Positions 58,334 through 64,000 of a stretch of 64,000 bases of DNA are shown here, piece by piece. The notes beneath the pieces are model-generated. The model searched no databases, had not been told where the DNA came from, and was given only the letters and a program-made list of their open reading frames with translations. Origin of the DNA: Byssothecium circinans (lineage: Eukaryota > Ascomycota > Dothideomycetes > Pleosporales > Massarinaceae); NCBI GenBank assembly GCA_010015675.1, contig ML976983.1:503604-567603 (forward strand), in the 5' to 3' direction. Position 1 is the first letter of the stretch. Each line of letters begins with the position of its first letter. The translations under genes and the position numbers were made by a program.

Positions 58334-59645
58334 ATGCGTGTTGTACACACATGCATTCTGAAGAAGTCCAGAATTCATGGTAAATAAATTCCTTAACAGA
58401 TGATGGGGCGGAGTACGGCAGCCGATAACGCAGGTTTCCGACAGAATGAGTTTTGGTAAGCAAGAATACCAAAACCTTTTATCTAATAGTACCCTATACT
58501 TCTTTTTCTCTTTATTCTACTTTACTCTATATTAATATGCATACGTATAAATATATTTAATATTTAAAATAATAACTAACGTATTCCACTATTAAACCGC
58601 CTATACTATTAAACTACTTATAATTCCTTAGCAACACTAACTCTATCTTTAACATAAAAATGCCTTAACAATAAAGGTCTAAATAACTGCAATATAAAGG
58701 CAGACTATAGCTTACCCTTAATATATATAATAGAGGCTAATTTAAAAGCTATTAAAGCGCTACTATAGTGTTACAAGACAATATATAAGCGCAGCCACGC
58801 AAGAACGATACGCTCAGGGAGAGTATCGGATGGTGGGGCGACAGGCAGGGTTAGGACAGTAGTTACGTAATTATGATCCTGCTAAGACCTAAGGATCCCT
58901 AGGATCCTAGGATTAGGAAGAGATCCTAGGAACTAAGGGAGCAGCGGCTCTAGAAGGGATTAAGGACTTATTAGAGGAATAGAATAAGTAGTATAAAGAC
59001 TAGATAGATTTCCTTTATCTTTCTAATTCTAATTCTTCGTAGTTAACTCTCTATAGTTTATTATAAAATTAGTTGCTTTTGCATATTTACCTCTTAAACT
59101 ACTAAAGTATACTACCTAATATATATACTTTATACTAACTAACCTCCTCTCACCTGGATTAGGCTAGGCTAGTATACCCTTTAGTAACACTTTAACTACC
59201 TACAGGTTTAAGAACCTAAACGTACGATATAGTAGCTTCCGCTACTCTATATACTACTAGTAGTAGTGTTAGAATACCTACTTTAAGCCTAGTATTAGTA
59301 ATAGCTAACTAGGCTAACTAGATATAGCAATAAGCTAAATAGATTAATAGATTGATGTAGGCAATTACTTAACTCTAGGCTAAGGAAACTATACCCTATA
59401 GAAAGATTGCAGCGCTAGAGAAGTACAACAGAGGATAAGATAGCTTAAAGCTATTCCTTACTAATATAGATTTGTACTGTTAGTTTAACTCTATAATAGG
59501 GGAACAAGATAAAATCCTCGTGGCTAGTATGCACCTAAAGGATAGGGTAGCTACTTAGATACAACCCTTTATAGACGACTATCTTATAAATAAGATAAAG
59601 TATTATAAAGATAATACGAAGGCTATCTTTAAGAGCTGGACAGCA

Positions 59646-60180
59646 TTTAAGGAAAAGATTTAGAAGGTATTTAGCAAGCTTAACAAAGAAACTTAGGTAG
59701 AATAGAAGATATCTTAGATCTAGCAGGAGAAGTTAGTTGCTAAGTATATAATAGAGTTTAAGCAGCTATAGTTAAAGATTAATTAGGATAACGCGCTGTT
59801 ACGCACAGCCTTCTATCATAGGCTGAAAGAATTAGTTAAGGATAGGATAATCTATTATAATAAGCTAGACAACCTATAAGATATAACTAACCTAGCCACC
59901 TAAATCAATAACAGGCTCTATAAATAAGCGCTATAGAAGAAGTAAAGGGATATAATAATTATTCCTAACTCTAGAAGATATAGAAAGCTAAAAACACTAT
60001 ATTATAACTATAATAGCAATATAGTGATAACAGACAAAGTCTAATAAAAGAAGTAGTTTAATAAGGGTAAGAGAAGATAGCTAGATAGCCTAACCTATAA
60101 ATAATACTAAGAACGCTTTAAGAAGAAGGTATGTCTCTAATATAGTAAAGTAGGATACTTCTATAGAGACTACCTAAAGA
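59646..60180 (+). pseudogene. gag-like remnant with degraded CCHC zinc knuckle
   Basis: In the frame of 59646 one reads a retrotransposon gag core (FKEKI...KVFSKLNKE, then AKYIIEFKQL and TAFYHRLKELVKDRI) broken by many TAG codons. At 60132-60173 a zinc knuckle is visible, but two of its Cys positions read as Tyr. Not translatable. Confidence 0.75.
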
Positions 60181-61599
60181 ACTAAGAATAAGCTAGTAAG
60201 CTTAAGGTAATTAAGATAGGGATAGTCAAGTTTAAGGTAATAAGACCTAAGGAGGATAAATTAGAGGAGCTATAATAGCAGCCTACTCCTTGCCTACCTC
60301 TAGAATAAGATTAGATAACAGAATTATCTAATTATGATAACACGGAATCTATCTTAGCCTAGACAACAAGCTCTAATGTTAAGTATAAAATAATTTATCC
60401 CCTAAACTAGATAGATAACTATAAGGTCGTTTAATAACTTAAAGACAGCCTATGCTAGATATGTAGAGATAACGTATATAAGGGAGAAATATACATCCTA
60501 GACATATTAGTACACAGGGGTTATGCTAACAAAATAGTAACGGCAGCAATAAAGGCGCAAGGCCTGCAGACGAAAGTATAACAAATTAAGGTTAATAATA
60601 AATACGACGAGGTTAATTAGTATAACTGCACGAGGGAACACTACGTAAGTTACCTGCAGGAAAGAAGGAGCGTGTAATACACGCCTAGAAGAGCCTCTTA
60701 CGCCCTTCTCCTAGAGAAGGATTACTTAAAGGACAACTACTATATATACTACTTTAAATACTAGTAAAACTAATATAAGCGCCTAGGATAGAGTAAGTGC
60801 TATGATACGTACTACTAGATACACTAGCTAAGTAAGCACGTTGCAGGATACTAGCTAGCTAGTTGGATAGATAGGAAGGTATTAAAGTGTAAAAGCAATA
60901 CATGCTTACACTGCTACCCTATAGGACACCCCTTAGATAAGGGATATAAGGAGCTTGACTAGAACTAATACAACGTGCTACTAGAATGCTTGTTCTACCT
61001 CCTCTTAAAGGAAGAAGCAGCATAGGCTAGGCATAGAGTTAGCTATAAGCTATTACTTCCTTCTAAGTACTTTGTAGATGTATGCAAACGCTACAAATTC
61101 CTACTACTTCCTAACAAAACTAAGGAAGATGCTTTTAAACAAAAGACAGCACTCACACGGCAAATATAGCGAACGTTGCTAGAGACGCAACACTAGCTAC
61201 AAGGCTATCTAGAAGACAAGGCTACTAGAGATAATATCTTGTATACTTAGACTATAAGACGCCCGCCTAGAGCTATTATAAGGGAAGAAAGTTATAATAA
61301 CTTACCCTATAATTAGTGCTTTAATAATATATATCAAGTATATCTTTTAAAAAAACTTAGGAAGGGTTTTCTAAAGGAAAACGAATAGCTGATAGAGCAT
61401 AATTGCTTATCATAGACAGCATGCTACGATGATAGCTACTATACATACCTATCTAATAAATAAGGATTAGGTTAGTTTCTAAAGGAACCTAAGAGGTTAA
61501 AAAACTAGGATACTACTAAGGATAGGGTTACGCTAGTAAGGGCATTCCTACAATAACTCTATACAACGTATAACACCTAGATCTACTAGTTTATTAATT

Positions 61600-61920
61600 A
61601 AAAGTAAAGGTACGTATATATAGACGCAGGCTTATAGTACTAGTAGATAGTAGAGCTATATAGACAATTATCTCCCTATAAGTAGTTAAGAAGTTTAATA
61701 TACCCTATTAAGATAGGGAACGTCTAATATAAGTAGTATTAGCTAATAATAGACTAATATCCTATAGTAATAGATTCTTAAGGTTAGAAACCTAAGAAGT
61801 GTTATTCCACGTACTTAGAATTAAGGATACAACATCCCTTAATATTATAGATCTTAGTAAAGAAGACATGTTAATTAGTTATAATTAGCTTAGGAAGCAT
61901 AATCTTACTATTAATTAGTA
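61600..61920 (+). pseudogene. Aspartic-protease-like region of the retroelement
   Basis: Ahead of the reverse transcriptase lies a stretch with IDAGL-like and SYN-LRKHNLTIN-like segments (about 61617 and 61880-61915), which resemble the gypsy protease domain and its C-terminal end. Frame interruptions are frequent, and the catalytic Asp-Ser/Thr-Gly is not intact. Confidence 0.5.
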
Positions 61921-62380
61921 GAAAGGTATAATGTTTAGCTAAGAACTAGCGCGTAAGGTTACTAGAATACGCTATAGAAGATTAAGCCTAATAATCTAGA
62001 GCTTACCTAGTTAGACTAGATAGATTAGCAAGATATTGCCTTATAAGATTAGGAAGATCTATAAGAAGGACCCTACGCAATTAGGAGTTATTTAGATATA
62101 GAAAGTTACGCCTATAAAGGATGAACCCTAACCTATAATACTACTAGAATATAAAGAGTTTTAAGATCTATTTAAAGAAATAGAGGAAACTGTACTACTA
62201 GATTACTAGGATTAGGATCACAAGATTTACCTAGAAGAAGGCGTAAAGCTACGCCTAGGACTAATATATCCGCTTACGCTAGACTAGTAGTTAGAACTAC
62301 GGGAGTATATTAAGAAGAACTTAAAGTAAGGATATATATAAGAGAGTATAAGCCTAATAGCTTTACTAATTCTCTTTATC

Positions 62381-62870
62381 CTAAAGAAGAATAGAAAGCT
62401 ATAACTCTATATAGATTATAGACAGCTTAACCATATTATAAGGAAGAACTATTACCCTCTTCCTCTAATCTAGGAACTTATAGACCGCCTCTAGGGAGTT
62501 AAGTAGATTATAAAATTTAATATACAAGACAGTTTCTATTAAATACAGATAGCTAAGGGCTTTAAATAGCTAACTACCTTTAAAACTTATTATAGGTTAT
62601 ATAAGTATACAGTTATGTCCTTTAAACTAATAAACGCGCTAGCAATGTTTTAGGTACTTATTAACTAAGTACTTCACAAATACTTAGACGTTTTTATAAC
62701 AGCGTACCTAGACGATATACTAGTGTATACGTTAGGGACGCTTAAAGATTATATTAAACATGTTAAGAAAGTACTTAAGAAGCTTAAGGAGTATTAATTA
62801 TCCCTATAGCTAGAAAAATGCGAATTCTACGTTATAGAGATGGATTACTTAGGATTTATTATCTTTTAAG
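62381..62870 (+). pseudogene. Reverse transcriptase remnant
   Basis: In one frame: LYIDYRQLNHIIRKNYYPLPLI, later the catalytic YLDDILVYT (62705-62731) and YLGFII (62846-62863). These are clear Ty3/gypsy RT blocks. Stop codons interrupt all but the shortest runs, so no enzyme can be made. Confidence 0.88.
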
Positions 62871-63139
62871 AAGGCATTACTATAGACCTAAAGAAAGTTA
62901 AGGCTGTATAGGATATAAAAGCGCCTAAAATAGTTAAAGACATGCAATCCTTTTTAGGATTTATAAACTTCTATTAAAAGTTTATTTAGAGATACTTAAA
63001 GACTACGGCGCCTCTTACAGAGATTACTAAGAAGGAGAAGGGATTCTATTAGGGACAGGAATAGTAGAAGGCTTTTAAAAAGCTTAAGGAATTATTCTTG
63101 TTAGCCCCTATGCTATAGATGCACGACCTAGAGCAACTA

Positions 63140-63520
63140 CTGCAAGTAGAAACAGATGCATTAGATTACACCTTAGGAGTAATTCTCTTATAATAAGGTA
63201 ATAATAAGAAGTAGAGATTAGTGTTCTACTACTTCCAAAAGTTTATAAGTATAGAGCTTAATTACGACGTTTATAATAAGGAACTACTAGCGATAGTAGA
63301 CGCCTTTAAATAATAGCAAGCCTAGTTAGTTAGCGCTAAATACTAGGTAGAGGTATATTTAGATTACTAGAACGTGATAAGTTTTATAATGACTAAGAAA
63401 CTTAACTAATAATAGGTTAGATAGGCTAAATTAATAGTAGATTACGATTTTAAGGTATACTATCGCCTAGGATTACTAAATAGAGCAGCAGATACTCTTA
63501 GCCGAAGATCTAACCTTTAG
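63140..63520 (+). pseudogene. RNase H remnant of the retroelement
   Basis: Same frame as the RT: VETDALDYTLGVIL (63146-63187), corresponding to the ETDAS start of gypsy RNase H, and AADTLSRRSNL near 63490-63520, the usual end of the domain. Interrupted by stops. Confidence 0.8.
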
Positions 63521-64000
63521 GAAATAGACTGACCTATTACGTACGACGCAGTCCTATAAAAGGACAATAATAGTAGTATAAGCTATAATTAACCCTAATT
63601 AACTAAGGTAGCTAGGATCGATTACCAGGGACTAAAGATATACGACATCGCGGATTATAATTACTTGACCCTAGTATAGAGTGTAAAATAGTAAGCTTAA
63701 TAGCTTATATAATAAGCTAAGATATTTTTATGTTATAGTTTAGGCTTTTCTCTATAACATATTAAAATTTGGTATAAATTGGTTGACTAGTTATTTTACT
63801 ATAACAAGTCAAAAACAACAACCTTTTAATTTCTAGTACTTTGGTACAACTGCTTTATACTAGGTACTTAGTAATCGTAAAAATTACACTATATTCTTGA
63901 TAGTGTATTTTAGTGTATATTACACTTATTTAGAAGAATTTTTATTTTTCTATTAGTTTTTAGTTTATATAGAGGCTAAGTACCTCTACTTTATACCTAA

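Larger units (their letters stand above)
58440..64000 (+). mobile_element. Degenerate Ty3/gypsy LTR retrotransposon, RIP-like decay, cut by window end
   Basis: From about 58475 the sequence becomes extremely TpA-rich, and every frame is filled with TAG and TAA. Under the stops a gypsy order is readable: gag and zinc knuckle (frame of 59646), an unassigned segment, a protease-like region, reverse transcriptase and RNase H (frame of 62705). No integrase was recognised before the right edge. Many stops sit where Gln or Trp is expected, and zinc-knuckle Cys codons read Tyr; both are the C-to-T and G-to-A changes expected of RIP at CpA. A hairpin (TTTTGGTA/TACCAAAA, 58451-58474) marks the left transition. 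LTRs were not delimited. Confidence 0.85.

Noticed and set aside
58888..58935. CCTAGGATCC-type palindromic repeats as a recombination or att site
   Set aside because: They lie within RIP-like AT-rich sequence where such short palindromes arise readily; no integrase or element boundary supports it.

Overview
The window is nuclear DNA from a filamentous ascomycete (Pezizomycotina, most likely a Dothideomycete; the class is inference). The evidence is short spliceosomal introns (mostly 47 to 135 nt, GT-AG), fungal-specific genes (shugoshin, DASH subunit Dad2, Kgd4/Ymr31, a HET-domain protein, a fungal rhodopsin-fold membrane protein), and a terminal AT/TpA-rich block of retrotransposon wrecked in the style of repeat-induced point mutation (RIP). 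All exon models were built by eye from open frames, splice consensus and family similarity; no search was run.

Layout. 0.7-2.3 kb: a disordered orphan protein (-), followed by 3.6 kb with no gene I can support. 5.9-11.1 kb: housekeeping genes for DNA-end repair (PNKP), Mediator subunit 18 and the 2-oxoglutarate dehydrogenase adaptor Kgd4. 12.4-16.4 kb: a GH43 glycoside hydrolase and a secreted expansin/RlpA-like protein. 16.4-19.5 kb: no supported gene. 19.6-40 kb: an accessory, metabolic block containing a DapA-type aldolase, a DUF1537 four-carbon acid-sugar kinase, two aldo/keto reductases (one broken), a DenD-like erythronate dehydrogenase, two MFS sugar transporters, a BNR/Asp-box sialidase-fold protein, a cytochrome b2-like FMN dehydrogenase, a rhodopsin-fold membrane protein and a cyclase-family protein. 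A candidate 388-bp inverted-repeat element (MITE-like) lies at 35.35-35.74 kb. 40.3-54.6 kb: a dense housekeeping block containing a small membrane protein, shugoshin and Dad2 (head to head), a Pab2/PABPN1-like protein, UBC9 and PEX19 (head to head), an unknown conserved-looking protein and mitochondrial GUT2. 56.0-58.3 kb: a HET-domain protein. 58.45-64.0 kb: a degenerate Ty3/gypsy element with no long open frame.

How the genes may work together. The most interesting part is 19.6-40 kb. DenD-family dehydrogenases and DUF1537 kinases are partners in bacterial D-erythronate/tetronate catabolism. Here they lie about 1.6 kb apart with an aldolase, reductases and transporters, which suggests a fungal acid-sugar utilisation cluster. 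Two of its members carry in-frame stop codons, both one C-to-T change away from Gln codons, so the cluster may be decaying in this isolate. The pathway is inference; the family assignments of the kinase, dehydrogenase, aldolase and transporters are well supported by the sequence.
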